NCBI RefSeq assembly: GCF_000234665.1
Contig: NC_018322.1
Coordinates: 641,561-693,749, forward strand
Source: Leishmania mexicana MHOM/GT/2001/U1103
Lineage: Eukaryota > Euglenozoa > Kinetoplastea > Trypanosomatida > Trypanosomatidae
Direction of reading: 5' to 3'
Length of the DNA stretch: 52,189 bases
The notes beneath the pieces were generated by a model. That model had not been told where the DNA came from. It was given only the letters and a program-made list of their open reading frames with translations, and searched no databases. This document shows, piece by piece, positions 1 through 9,292 of this stretch. Every line of letters starts with the position of its first letter. Positions within the stretch are counted from its first letter, which is position 1. The position numbers and the translations under genes were made by a program.

Positions 1-330
1 AGCAGCGTTGGTGGCGTGGAAGGGAGGGAGGGAGGGAAGGGCCGGACAAGAGGACTCGAATCGTCGCAATCAGCGTCTGTTTTTCTTTCTGTTTGCTGCT
101 TTTATAGTTTTTTTTGGTTTGTCTTCCCCCCTCTCGAACCCGCCAACGTTACGGTCACGAGGATGTGCAGTCAGCGAGGCTGGAGATGTTAACGCACGCG
201 AGAGTGGGGGGCGAGCGAAGAGGCGTTGGCGGCGTGGAGTGGATGCGCGACTCGTTTTTTTTTGCCAATGCAGGAGAGCTCCACCTCCGCCACCGCCTTC
301 CCCCTTCCGCCGTGTACTCATCGCTTACCT

Positions 331-349
331 CACACACACACACACACAC
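331..349. repeat. (CA)n microsatellite
   Basis: Uninterrupted CA dinucleotide run, ending where the pattern breaks to CGCACATT. It is in presumed UTR or intergenic DNA. Confidence 0.9.
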
Positions 350-485
350 GCACATTCATTTCTCTCTATTCGCACTGCCGTGTTGCCGTCACCTCCCAAC
401 CCCCTTTCTTGTGTGTTTTCCTACTCTCCCGAGGAAAGGCTGTCGCACCGCCTCCATCAGAGGCCGTTTTGCTCGCTCGTCGGCG

Positions 486-513
486 ACACACACACACACA
501 CACACACACACAC
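486..513. repeat. (CA)n microsatellite
   Basis: Uninterrupted CA run of about 14 dinucleotides followed by a CT-rich tract. It is a candidate length-polymorphic marker; I infer no coding role. Confidence 0.9.
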
Positions 514-1694
514 CTCCTCCTCTCTCATGGCCACCGCGTGGGCGTGTGCGGGGAGGGGGTGGTGTGTGCACTCGTGTGAGTGCCTCTTGAGTTGGTCCGG
601 CGCGAGGGAGGCCAACCGGGAGAGGGACAGAGTGCTGACGAGAAGGAAAGCGGTGGATAAATGATGTGTGGAGAAGGCGGGGTTCGAGTAGAGGGACCAC
701 CCAGAGACGAAGGCTCTCTCCCCGAAATCAACCTCATGCGTTATTCCTCTCTCCTTTACTTTCGATGCTTCTTTTTCCTGTGTTTTGCTTTGTTGTTGTT
801 GGTTTCCTCACCCCCAATCCACCACACCCCTCCCCCTCGGTGTCTCTTCTCTGCATCCTACCGTTTGTCGCCCTGCCTCCTACCCCCTCTTCGCCGCACC
901 CACGTGTGCGTCTGCGGTGTGTCGTATTCTTCGTTCATGCTCGACAAGTCGCGAGAGAGCGAGTAGATAGATTGTTATGATGGCGATGGTGGTGATCACG
1001 GTGAAAACAGAACAGAGGTCCAGGGGTAGCAAGACTAAACTCCAATCCCTAAAGGGTGTCCGACGAAAAGTAAACGTAAGCACCAAAACAGAAAAAGAGG
1101 ACAGTGCACCACGCCAGTGATCAAGTAAAGAGAGACCGGGAGGTGGCGGGTGCGAAGGGCAGGAGCGAGGGCCTCGAGGCAAGCAGGCGATTCGAGAAGG
1201 AAGAGCCTGCCACTTCTTCCCTCCCTCTTCCACCCCCGCCCCCCTTGAATCTCTACGGCACCGCGCGACCAGACACATATGTCCTCGTGCATTTTGTGTG
1301 AGCACAAGAATGGGTGCGGGTAGGGGAGCTGACGGTGCTGTCCAGCAGACAAAGAAACGCACGTCCCAGACTTCGGGATATACCTGCCCGTTTCGTAAGG
1401 GAGTGCGTTCACTGCGTCTGCGCTGCTGTCTGGTGAACGTGCGCGAGTTTCACACGAGGCTGGGTGTGGAGGAGCACCAGGTGCAGTTGCTCGAGCGATG
1501 TCAAGGGCCCCTCTCCCTTTCTCCGACGAGGAGGCACATGCAACGCTCGTGTAGCTTGTACACCGGCATTTCTCTATACTTGTCTCCTTGTGCACGCTAC
1601 CCTCCTCAACGTTTCTTCACCCACAACACTGCACATACCCACGTGTATGTATCTGCGCTTTTTTGTTTTGTTCTTCTGACATTGTCTGGCCCCT

Positions 1695-2268
1695 GATGAC
1701 GGGGGACACCTCAGTGCGTGGTAACTCAGGACCCCGTGCCACCCACCCAAGAGTGGGTGAGGGGAGGGGGAGGCCCAGCAGCAGCCCTGTCCCTGCCACA
1801 CGTGGGGGCACCTCTGGCGGTGGCAGGGTCATGCACCTACGACGTAGGGGGCGGTCCGAGCGCTGCATCGCTACTGATGTCGGCGGCCAGGTCGTGGATG
1901 GCGTGGTGTCGGGGCGGACTGCGGCAGTGCGCGCGTCTGAGCCATGCACATGATAGGCAGAGCGTCAGCGTGGCTCGAGCGTATCCCACCCCCGCCCTCG
2001 CTGCCCACTGGTGTGTGTGTGTGGGTGGGGGCCTGGGTGTCACCGCCGAGGGGGACGCGCGAGGTGGCGGCCGGGATGGTGTGAGCGGCGGTGGGGCGAC
2101 CCGCGGAGCTGGGGTGTTGGGTGGCGTTTGAGGCCGGGGCCGCGCCCAGCTGGCTGAGTGGGCGCACTGCTGTAACGCGTGTCTAGGGCTGCTTCGCGCC
2201 ACGTGACGGGCCTTTGGCGGGCCGGGTAGAGTCGACTTGAGGCCGTGCTCTGTGGCAGCGACATGGAC
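1695..2268 (+). mobile_element. SIDER-like element, family A, copy 1
   Basis: This 574-bp element recurs almost unchanged at 13528 and 16117. Its first ~55 bases (GGGGGACACCTCAGTGCG, then GTGGTAACTCAGGACCCC) resemble the 5' signature shared by ingi/L1Tc retroposons and the degenerate SIDERs of Leishmania. A short hairpin (CACCCA, 8-base loop, TGGGTG) lies at 1740-1759 and a GT/G-rich stretch near 2010-2035. There is no coding potential; the long frames through it are by-products of GC richness. Compared with copy 2, I see one substitution (near 1771). SIDERs in 3' UTRs are known to affect mRNA stability or translation; here the element would lie in the 3' UTR of the gene left of the window or in the spacer before the kinesin. 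Confidence 0.75.
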
Positions 2269-2884
2269 GGGTTCAAACGGAAAAGCGCTTGTGCGCGTGT
2301 GCCCAGCTCGTTTAGGCTGCATGAGTGCGCATCGTAGCAGCGGTTGCACCTCTCGCCAGTGACAGGGAAGTGAGAGGAGCGGGGGGGAGTGAGACGTGAC
2401 TTTCTTTTCCCCCCACACGCTCAAGGCTGGGGTGCGGGAGGGGGGTAGCGCGACCTACGCGCTCTGCTCTTGCCTGCAACTCGTCATGACCGCTACGAAC
2501 GCTTCACCAGAAAGGCAGAGCGGAGGAAGGGTGATGCCGGAGTGCAAAGAAGACGTCATCGCAGCGGCTGCAGCCCTGTTCCGACAGGTTGTCTTTAGGT
2601 GCTACATGTGGGCACGTACACACAGAATGCATCGCTCTTCCACGCGCCCTCCCTCACTTGCTCCTTCTTCGGCTTGTTCCCTGTTGCCTCTTCGTTCTCG
2701 TGCTCAGGTTTGGTCTCACTGCCTGTTTCTGCTTCATTGTCGTGAAGTGGCGCCTCCCTCTCCTCGTCACCGTCTCTGCCTCGTCGTTGCCGGGAGAGAC
2801 GCGTGTGTTTTCCAGGGAGTGGCTTCTGTGCATGCACGCAACAATATCGAGGTCCATCCTAGTACACCGGGTCTTACAGTCTTC
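2269..2884 (+). other. Intergenic region and 5' UTR of first kinesin
   Basis: Non-coding spacer. A long open frame continues upstream from the kinesin through this stretch, but the translation is pyrimidine-tract-like (Cys, Leu, Ser, Arg, Pro) and lies largely upstream of the likely spliced-leader acceptor. Confidence 0.6.
2637..2707 (+). promoter_or_regulatory. Candidate spliced-leader acceptor for first kinesin
   Basis: A long pyrimidine-rich tract ends at an AG (2706-2707). If it is used, the mature mRNA starts ~180 bases before the ATG at 2885 and excludes all upstream in-frame codons, which decides the start. A second CT-rich stretch at ~2752-2795 is an alternative. Confidence 0.5.
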
Positions 2885-5800
2885 ATGTCGTTGCCTAGCA
2901 ACGGCAACGACCACGGTATCGCGATCGCGCCAACGGTGGCAAGCGATGCCGCCACGAACAGCGCGCACGCACCCCCGGCAAGCATCGGCAATCAGACGCC
3001 GAAGCTGAGGCTGTCAGCGCTGATAGGCAGGGGACCAGAGGCAGAAGCAGCGAACGACGCGCTGCGTATCACCGGTGGTGATGTGTCGCAGCAACTGCCC
3101 GCACGCGTGACTTCCCCAACGGAGAGAGTGACGACGATGACACCGCCTACAACCTCCTCCTCCCCACCTGGCCCTGCGACGACCACCGCATCGGCACAGG
3201 AGAGCGTCAGCGTCATTGTGCGCTTGAAGGGCGCCTCAAAGTTCTCTTCTTCAACGGCGCTGCTCTCTTACGCGGTGGAGGATGGCACACTTTCGACGCC
3301 ACACGTGTCCTGTCGCCCCTCCTCACAGGACTACGGATCCGCCCCGCCGCATCTGCAGACCCCATGTACAGCTCTCGGCTGCGGCAGCGCGGCAGAGCCA
3401 TCCGTCGCTCCGTCAGCATCCTCTCCTGGCGCTGACGGAGGCACCGATGTTGCTGCTGCTACATGCACGGAGGCCTCCGAATCCTCTGTGCTGCCAGTGT
3501 CGCAGTCCCGAGCGCTCGCGTCTTTGTCGACGCAGACGTCGAAGCAACAGCCCTTGACCCCTGCCTCCCCAACACTGAACTTGTCACCACGGCCAAGCCT
3601 CTTCGTAGCCGAGGCCCCGGCTACGCACCACCACCAAGAGGACCGCAACCCCGGTGCCAGCGCCGTGCTGGGTGGCGCGGCCGCGGCTGGCAGGAGCATC
3701 GGCTCACACGGCCGCGTGCTCACCATCACCTTTCCCAACACGAAGGAGCGCCGAAAGTATGAGTTTGGCGAGGTGCTGGAGCCCGAGGTGACGAACGTGG
3801 CCCTGTGCGAGCGCCTCATCCCCTCCATTATGGAGCAGATGGCGGCTGGCTTCAATGTGTGCGTGCTCTGCTACGGTCAAACCGGGAGCGGCAAGACGTA
3901 CACGATGAACGCGCTGGCGCCAGCCGTTGCCGAGGAGGTCTTTCGCTCCCTCGACGTGAATAACGAGGTGGTGGAGATGAGCTGCATACAGATATACAAC
4001 AACAAAGCCTACAACCTGCTTGACGGCACCCGCTCTGGCAAGTTTGGCGCGGAGCTGTCACGTCCGCTGACGAGCAGTACCGGCAACAGCAGTGGTAGCA
4101 GCTGCTTTGCCAGTGCCTCGGAACCCAAGGTTCTGATCCGGGGCAGTGCTGAGATGCTCGCCAAGGTGAAGGCGGCGTCGCGACTGCGCGTGACGCACGC
4201 GCACACCCTCAACGCCCGCAGCTCGCGCTCCTTCACCCTCCTCTCTCTCCACGTCACGCGCTTCCTCGACGGCGCACCGCTCACGACGACGCGAGTCACA
4301 CTCGCCGACCTCGCTGGGACGGAGAGACTGAAGAAGAGCGGCGCCACCGGGGAGGCGGCCGACCAGGCCATCTTCATCAACAAGTCCTTGATGGCGCTGC
4401 GCCAGCTGGTGGAGTCCCGCGGCACGGAGGCAGAGGTGCTGCACTTCCGCAAATCGCTGCTTACCACGTACCTCGCCCCGCGCATGCGCAGCTGGCACCT
4501 TATTCTTCTCGTTACTGTTTCCCTCGAGGCGGGCAGCTTCGAGGAAACCAAGTCGTCGCTGGAGTTTGCGACCAACGCGCGACGCCGCAAGGTCATGAAG
4601 GTGAAGAGCCGGGTCGAGCAGAGACTGTCGAGCACCGTCGCCCGCCTCTATGGACGGCCCAGCTTCCTCTCTGCCGCCGGTGGCGTGGGCAGCGGCAGCG
4701 GCTGGAACGCGCGCGAAGACAACGCTGACAGCAACGAGCTTCAAGAGATCATTGAAGTCCTTCAGCACCGCATCCGCGTGCTGGAGGAGGCGCTGAAGAT
4801 AGAGCAGGAGCGAGGCGCCATGACGGCTGTGCAGTCACCACTGGCAGAGGTCCTTGCCAACCCCAGCTGTGCGGCGCCGGCGGCAGCGGTTGACGCGGGT
4901 GTCGCGCCGCTTGCTGACGCAGAGACGCTGCGGCGTGAGTCCCAGTACTACCGTCGTCTGCTGCAGGAGCGGGAGCAGGATCTACGCCGTTTGCAGAGTC
5001 AGTTCCCCGAAAGGAGTGCTGCGGCTGACTGCGCGCCACCAGATCTGCCCGACTCACTGGAAGCATCGTCGCTATCGTTGGATGAAGGTGACGCGGGGGC
5101 GAGAGACGATCAGCAGGAGTCTGCCACGCCACCAGCCTCGGCGCGGAGCAGCGAGAGCTCTGGTACCCAGGTGCGCTCCGGAGAAGGTGGCGCTGCCGAC
5201 GCGCACGTGCAGCTGCGGCGGTACGTGCGCCAACTGCGCTCACTTCGCTCACGCGGTAGCAGCGAAGATGAGTGGTGTAGCGACGTGCTAGACCGCTTGC
5301 GCAACGCGGTACTGCGTGCCACCGAACAATACGAGGACGTAAACGAGCAGCTTCTTGTCGTCTCTAGTTCACTGAGCGGACTGCGTACGCAAAATCATCG
5401 ACTCTACGACGAGGTGCTGCGCGCCAACAAGCGCCTTTTAGCAACCGATATGGAGTGCAGGGAGCGGCGCGCCGCCCTGCAGATGGTGACACTTCGAGCA
5501 ACCGCTGCGGAGACGGCGCTTGAGCAGTTGCGCCTGCAGCTGTTTCAGGCGTACGCCGAGCAGTCGATACGGGAGGAGATGACGCGCCTCTACCTGGACG
5601 CGACGCCGATCGCCGCCAACGTCGATGAGGCCTTGTCTGGCGACCGACAGACGGAGCAGCAGGTGGAGCTAGAGAAGGTGCAGGCGCACCAGCAAGTACT
5701 GTGTGATAAGATCACCGAGCTAGTGGACAACGTCGAGCAGCTGACGCGCGCCGTCGCGCAGAAGGATGTGTCTCTGGCGGCGCTGGAGTCGCTCATCACA

Positions 5801-6859
5801 CCGGCGCAGCGAGCGCTCTTTCACACCTTGTCAAACACTTCCACTGCCATCGCTGACCGCGACACCACCAGCGTTGGGGGTAGTGACGGCGGGTTTGCTG
5901 ACACGACCGCGGCGGCCATGGCCGCAGACGACGGAAGCAGCGCCGCTGACTGTTTCAGTCTTCTGCAGTCACGGGTTTTGGAGCTCAGTTCCCTGCTTAC
6001 GCAGGAGCAGCAGCAACACCAGCTCACCCAGTGCGAGCTCCTGGAGGCCCGCGAAGATGCGCGGCGCAGCCGACAGGAGCAGCGGCAGGCGTTCTTCCAA
6101 CAGAAAGAGGAGGCGCGGCGCGTGGGCCAGCTGATGGCAGAGAACTACGAGTTGCGTCAACAAAACGAGCGTCATCAGCTCTATCTGGACCATATGTACG
6201 TCAGCTTTCACGAAAAGTTCCTGCAACTGCGACATCAACACGAGGAGGAGATGGCAGAGCTGCGGAGCGCCGCGAAAGCAGTGCCATCGCATCAGCGCGG
6301 CAACGACGATACGGCAAGGCAGGGGTACGAGGATGAGGACCACGAGGATGGGGCGTCGTCGGTCACCGCACGTGCTGTTGTGCGCGACGACACGCCGGAG
6401 GGTGTGCCATTGAGTGAGGATCAGCTGCCTGAAGGCATTGTGCACGGCCCCACTGCTATCGCAGTCTCGACGGCAGACGTGGCGGACAGTGGAGACGCGG
6501 GGTGGAGGGCATCGGCGCAGATACAGGGGCCCAGCCGAGTGCGGCGTCGGGTTTCAAAGTCGAATGTGCGACACCGCGGAGAAGATCAGGGCAGGGCCCC
6601 GACTACGGCGGACCACACGGTTGTGGCAGATACTGCTGTCGTTTCGCCACAGCGCGTCGGACTGTCATCAAAGGTGGCGCGTCGTTCAGCGCGCATCAGC
6701 AAGGCAAGACTGCATCTCTTCGCTACGTACGGTGAGCCAGTCAACCCCAGTGATGCCCCGGTGCCTGTCTTCAAGTCAGACGTCTTCGCCTCTACCCCGC
6801 CGGCAACGCGACGCCGTGTTCGCGCGTCAGGAGCGGCACGCGCAAAGCGTCGCAAGTAG
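2885..6859 (+). CDS. Divergent kinesin motor protein with long coiled-coil tail
   Basis: Predicted 1324-residue microtubule motor. The ATP-binding P-loop is GQTGSGKT at residues 331-338, switch I is NARSSRSF at 443-450, and switch II is DLAGTE at 475-480, followed by an INKSL motif. A first motor strand (VSVIVRLKG) appears near residue 108, but the rest of the motor resumes only around residue 275, after a Ser/Ala/Pro-rich insertion. Switch I ends in Phe where most kinesins have His. The motor ends near residue 565; long coiled-coil segments follow to about 1150, then a low-complexity basic tail. The start at 2885 is chosen because upstream in-frame sequence looks like a pyrimidine tract with a splice acceptor. 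It is clearly a kinesin; the subfamily is not assigned and probably kinetoplastid-specific. Cargo is unknown. Confidence 0.93.
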   Translation: MSLPSNGNDHGIAIAPTVASDAATNSAHAPPASIGNQTPKLRLSALIGRGPEAEAANDALRITGGDVSQQLPARVTSPTERVTTMTPPTTSSSPPGPATTTASAQESVSVIVRLKGASKFSSSTALLSYAVEDGTLSTPHVSCRPSSQDYGSAPPHLQTPCTALGCGSAAEPSVAPSASSPGADGGTDVAAATCTEASESSVLPVSQSRALASLSTQTSKQQPLTPASPTLNLSPRPSLFVAEAPATHHHQEDRNPGASAVLGGAAAAGRSIGSHGRVLTITFPNTKERRKYEFGEVLEPEVTNVALCERLIPSIMEQMAAGFNVCVLCYGQTGSGKTYTMNALAPAVAEEVFRSLDVNNEVVEMSCIQIYNNKAYNLLDGTRSGKFGAELSRPLTSSTGNSSGSSCFASASEPKVLIRGSAEMLAKVKAASRLRVTHAHTLNARSSRSFTLLSLHVTRFLDGAPLTTTRVTLADLAGTERLKKSGATGEAADQAIFINKSLMALRQLVESRGTEAEVLHFRKSLLTTYLAPRMRSWHLILLVTVSLEAGSFEETKSSLEFATNARRRKVMKVKSRVEQRLSSTVARLYGRPSFLSAAGGVGSGSGWNAREDNADSNELQEIIEVLQHRIRVLEEALKIEQERGAMTAVQSPLAEVLANPSCAAPAAAVDAGVAPLADAETLRRESQYYRRLLQEREQDLRRLQSQFPERSAAADCAPPDLPDSLEASSLSLDEGDAGARDDQQESATPPASARSSESSGTQVRSGEGGAADAHVQLRRYVRQLRSLRSRGSSEDEWCSDVLDRLRNAVLRATEQYEDVNEQLLVVSSSLSGLRTQNHRLYDEVLRANKRLLATDMECRERRAALQMVTLRATAAETALEQLRLQLFQAYAEQSIREEMTRLYLDATPIAANVDEALSGDRQTEQQVELEKVQAHQQVLCDKITELVDNVEQLTRAVAQKDVSLAALESLITPAQRALFHTLSNTSTAIADRDTTSVGGSDGGFADTTAAAMAADDGSSAADCFSLLQSRVLELSSLLTQEQQQHQLTQCELLEAREDARRSRQEQRQAFFQQKEEARRVGQLMAENYELRQQNERHQLYLDHMYVSFHEKFLQLRHQHEEEMAELRSAAKAVPSHQRGNDDTARQGYEDEDHEDGASSVTARAVVRDDTPEGVPLSEDQLPEGIVHGPTAIAVSTADVADSGDAGWRASAQIQGPSRVRRRVSKSNVRHRGEDQGRAPTTADHTVVADTAVVSPQRVGLSSKVARRSARISKARLHLFATYGEPVNPSDAPVPVFKSDVFASTPPATRRRVRASGAARAKRRK

Positions 6860-7612
6860 CCGCGACGGGAGGTTAGGGTACATGTGCCTGTGTGTGCTTA
6901 CGTGTAGGTGTGTGCGCGCTGGTGGGTGATGCACTCGCACGCGCGCCTCATGTGCGCCTTCGTCCCCATCAACGCACTCGTTGTGTTATTTGTCTTTGCA
7001 CCTTTCTTTCGCCTCTCATCTGTGCACGCGGGCACAGCGACGAAGTCACGGACACACGCACCTGAGGTACGAGTGCGGCGATTTGTTACGTCGCGGTATT
7101 TCTCTCTTCCGCCCCTCCCCCTCCCCCTCTCTCTGTGGAGGGGTGCGTAGGCATTGCTCCTCATCGCTGACGTTCTTCGTATCACACGCCCTCCTCGCCG
7201 CTTTTGCCTAGTGGCCATGCGCGCACCACTCTTGATGGACGCACTAACCTCGCTGTTACTCTCTTCCCTTCACCCGTGCCCAGCCCTCCCCTGCTGCACA
7301 ACCTCCATCATCGCCGCCGCCACTTCTCATCTCACTCTCCTCTCTCGCTCTACGTATATACGTATGTGTGTGTGTGCTTCGCCTGCGCCGCTACTCGGGT
7401 ATGCCTGACACGCTTTACATCAGCTGCCCCCTTCACGCCGCACCAGTATGTGCCCTGCACCCTCCTTGTTCTCTCTCTCATAGCTACACGCACAGACATA
7501 TATATATATATATACAAAACGAGAATACGCGATAGACATAGACACTCGCATCCTCTTCGCCTCCCTCCCCCCTCGCACGGCACCGCAGCTAACAAGTTGC
7601 GTGCGTGTGACA
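6860..7612 (+). other. Intergenic region with TA repeat
   Basis: 3' UTR of the kinesin and 5' region of the transporter gene. It holds CT tracts (e.g. 7104-7135), a TA-dinucleotide run at 7498-7514, and a tract at about 7542-7575 ending in an AG at 7587-7588, a candidate splice acceptor 25 bases before the next ATG. I see no gene. Confidence 0.6.
7498..7514. repeat. (TA)n microsatellite
   Basis: Run of TA dinucleotides in an otherwise GC-rich region. In polycistronic Leishmania DNA this is more likely a simple repeat than a TATA box. Confidence 0.85.
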
Positions 7613-8704
7613 ATGGCAGGCCCCGCTCTGGGGCTGGCGAGCATCTTCTGCGGCTGCCAGGCGAACGTCTTCTTGCTGGAGCTCATCATCACCGGCTCTC
7701 CGAACACCTACTATGCCCTCACTTGCGCTCAGTATGTGTGCGTCGCTCTCTTCACCTTGCCTCTGCTGCTGCGCTTCAAGGAGCCACACGAGCAACAGGA
7801 GGCAACGCTCAATATGTGGCCATACGAGTGGCGGCGTTTTCGTGTCCCACTGCGCTACAAGTTGATCCTCGCCGTCGTCGGGTGGGCCATGTCGGTCGGC
7901 AACAACATTGTCTTTGGCTTCCATATCTCCATCCCGCTGCACGCCACTTTCCGCTCCTCCTCGATGATGCTCAACATGCTTGCCGGATATTTCTTCTTCG
8001 GTAAGCGCTTCACGGCGCCACAGGTGGCCTCCGTCTTGGTCATCTTTGTCGGTCTCATCGCGCTGACAATCGAAAAGGCACGCAGGACGAGCAGCGCAGG
8101 GGCCGAGACGGCGTCTCGCGCCGCAGCCGCCGCGTCGACCCCGACGTGGTACTGGGCCTGTGGAGTAGCCATTCTGGTGGCCACCACTGCGTGCACGACG
8201 GCATTGGGCGTCTTTCAGGAACACATGTACCGCCGCGCCCGGGTGAACGAGGCCGCAATGAAAGCAGCGCCATCGAGGGACGATGCTCCGCCAATGTGGG
8301 CTGAGGCGCTCTGCTTCTCGCATCTCTTCGCGATACCGCTCTTCCTCCTGCAGCCGATGCGCCTCTGCTCCGAGTTTGCTCGCATTGATGCGGACAATCA
8401 GCTGCACGTGGCGTTGAACTGCGTGACTCAGGTAATGTGCATCGCCGGTGTGTACATGATGAACGACAAGACCTCAGCCTTCACCCTGAGCTTGACGCTG
8501 ACGCTACGCAAACTTGCCAGCTTTGTGCTCTCAGTCGTCTACTTTGGCCACTACCGGCACCTCTCGGCTGTCGAGTGGGTCGCCATGGTTGGCGCTCTCA
8601 TGGCCTGCACGGCGTACCCGTTTCTACCTAAGGCTCAACCCAACATTTCTGGCGCCGTAGACGCGAGCGCAGCGACCGAGACAGGTGCGACGAAGAACAA
8701 GTAG
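7613..8704 (+). CDS. UAA-family nucleotide-sugar transporter (SLC35B-like)
   Basis: 363-residue multi-pass membrane protein with about 10 hydrophobic segments, the size of UAA/SLC35B transporters, which exchange nucleotide sugars for nucleoside monophosphates across Golgi or ER membranes. Two blocks fit the family: SSMMLNMLAGYFFFGKR in the middle, and near the C terminus an N-x-x-T-Q...GVYMMN...TLTLRKLASFVLS region that matches the conserved part of SLC35B4-like proteins. The C terminus is short and lysine-ending (KNK), possibly a retrieval signal, which is inference. The start is the first ATG after a likely acceptor at 7588. In Leishmania such transporters feed glycoconjugate synthesis; the substrate cannot be read from the sequence. 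UDP-GlcNAc, UDP-xylose or UDP-galactose are the family's common ones. Confidence 0.85.
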   Translation: MAGPALGLASIFCGCQANVFLLELIITGSPNTYYALTCAQYVCVALFTLPLLLRFKEPHEQQEATLNMWPYEWRRFRVPLRYKLILAVVGWAMSVGNNIVFGFHISIPLHATFRSSSMMLNMLAGYFFFGKRFTAPQVASVLVIFVGLIALTIEKARRTSSAGAETASRAAAAASTPTWYWACGVAILVATTACTTALGVFQEHMYRRARVNEAAMKAAPSRDDAPPMWAEALCFSHLFAIPLFLLQPMRLCSEFARIDADNQLHVALNCVTQVMCIAGVYMMNDKTSAFTLSLTLTLRKLASFVLSVVYFGHYRHLSAVEWVAMVGALMACTAYPFLPKAQPNISGAVDASAATETGATKNK

Positions 8705-9292
8705 CCGTTGTGCGCGACTCAGTGTGCGCCGGATGATCTCCTCTGCTCCTGACATCTCTCTCCACCATCATCCGCTATTGCACTCTGGAGGAGGATGAGA
8801 AGGGGAGCGTTGGATGTATGTGTGTGTGTGTGGGGGGGGGCAGAGCCATACCCACATACGACCAGCACGAACAACGATAGCAGAATGACGCAGTTGTCTT
8901 TGGGACCGTGTGCAGAGAGGCGATGTCACATCCGATCCTCACTTCACTGCAGCGAAAGGCACCTGCCTGTGCTTATCTGTGAAGCATCGCAGAATGTTCT
9001 ACATGGACGACTATGGTATTCCACGCGCAGGCTCCGCTGCCGGGTACGCCGCAACAACAGAGAATGGGAAGATGTGTGTTGCACGCCCCAACGCGATGCC
9101 GATATCTCTCTTCTCCTTTCCTCGCCCCCTCCTCTCTCCCCCATTTCGATACCACGACTTAACTTTCCACCTTCGCCTACCTCTCCCTCCAGTCCCATCG
9201 CTGCTTCACCCCGTCGCAGTCACGGAGCGCACCCCCGAGCGGACACGCAAACGAAAAGCGCGAGAAGGGAAGAGAGAAAGAGTTGGACAGAC
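8705..9292 (+). other. Intergenic region with GT run and G9 tract
   Basis: Contains a TG-dinucleotide run (about 8818-8831) followed by nine G residues (8832-8840), then a strong pyrimidine tract ending at 9192. I see no gene; the open frame through it continues from the downstream gene and is untranslated if the acceptor at 9192 is used. Confidence 0.6.
9105..9192 (+). promoter_or_regulatory. Candidate spliced-leader acceptor for BTB-like gene
   Basis: About 85 bases of mostly C and T end in CCTCCAG (AG at 9191-9192). The first ATG downstream in the long frame is 9293, giving a 5' UTR of about 100 bases. This decides the start against the longer upstream frame. Confidence 0.6.

Larger units (their letters stand above)
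1..1694. other. Non-coding left flank with CA repeats
   Basis: I see no credible gene here. The open frames that exist are low in complexity, rich in Ser, Pro, His-Thr and Arg, and several overlap on both strands, which is typical of pyrimidine-rich Leishmania UTRs. Two CA-dinucleotide tracts lie at about 331-349 and 486-513. The stretch is probably the 3' UTR and intergenic region of a gene left of the window. The last ~50 bases (1642-1694) are almost the same as the bases just upstream of the second family A repeat. Confidence 0.6.

Noticed and set aside
8..664. 218-codon plus-strand frame at the left edge
   Set aside because: Starts with TTG, is low in complexity, contains translated CA repeats and shows no domain; several other frames overlap it equally well.
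1718..2131. 137-codon frame repeated at 1718 and 13551 (131 codons at 16158)
   Set aside because: It is conserved only because the SIDER-like element is; it starts at GTG or another poor start, is Gly/Ala/Arg-rich, and the copies share synonymous sites too, so no coding selection is visible.
2396..2884. N-terminal extension of the first kinesin
   Set aside because: Begins at GTG and mostly precedes a strong splice acceptor at 2707; the translated text is pyrimidine-tract-like.
7498..7514. TA run as a TATA box
   Set aside because: Leishmania protein genes are transcribed polycistronically without TATA promoters at each gene; this is a simple repeat.
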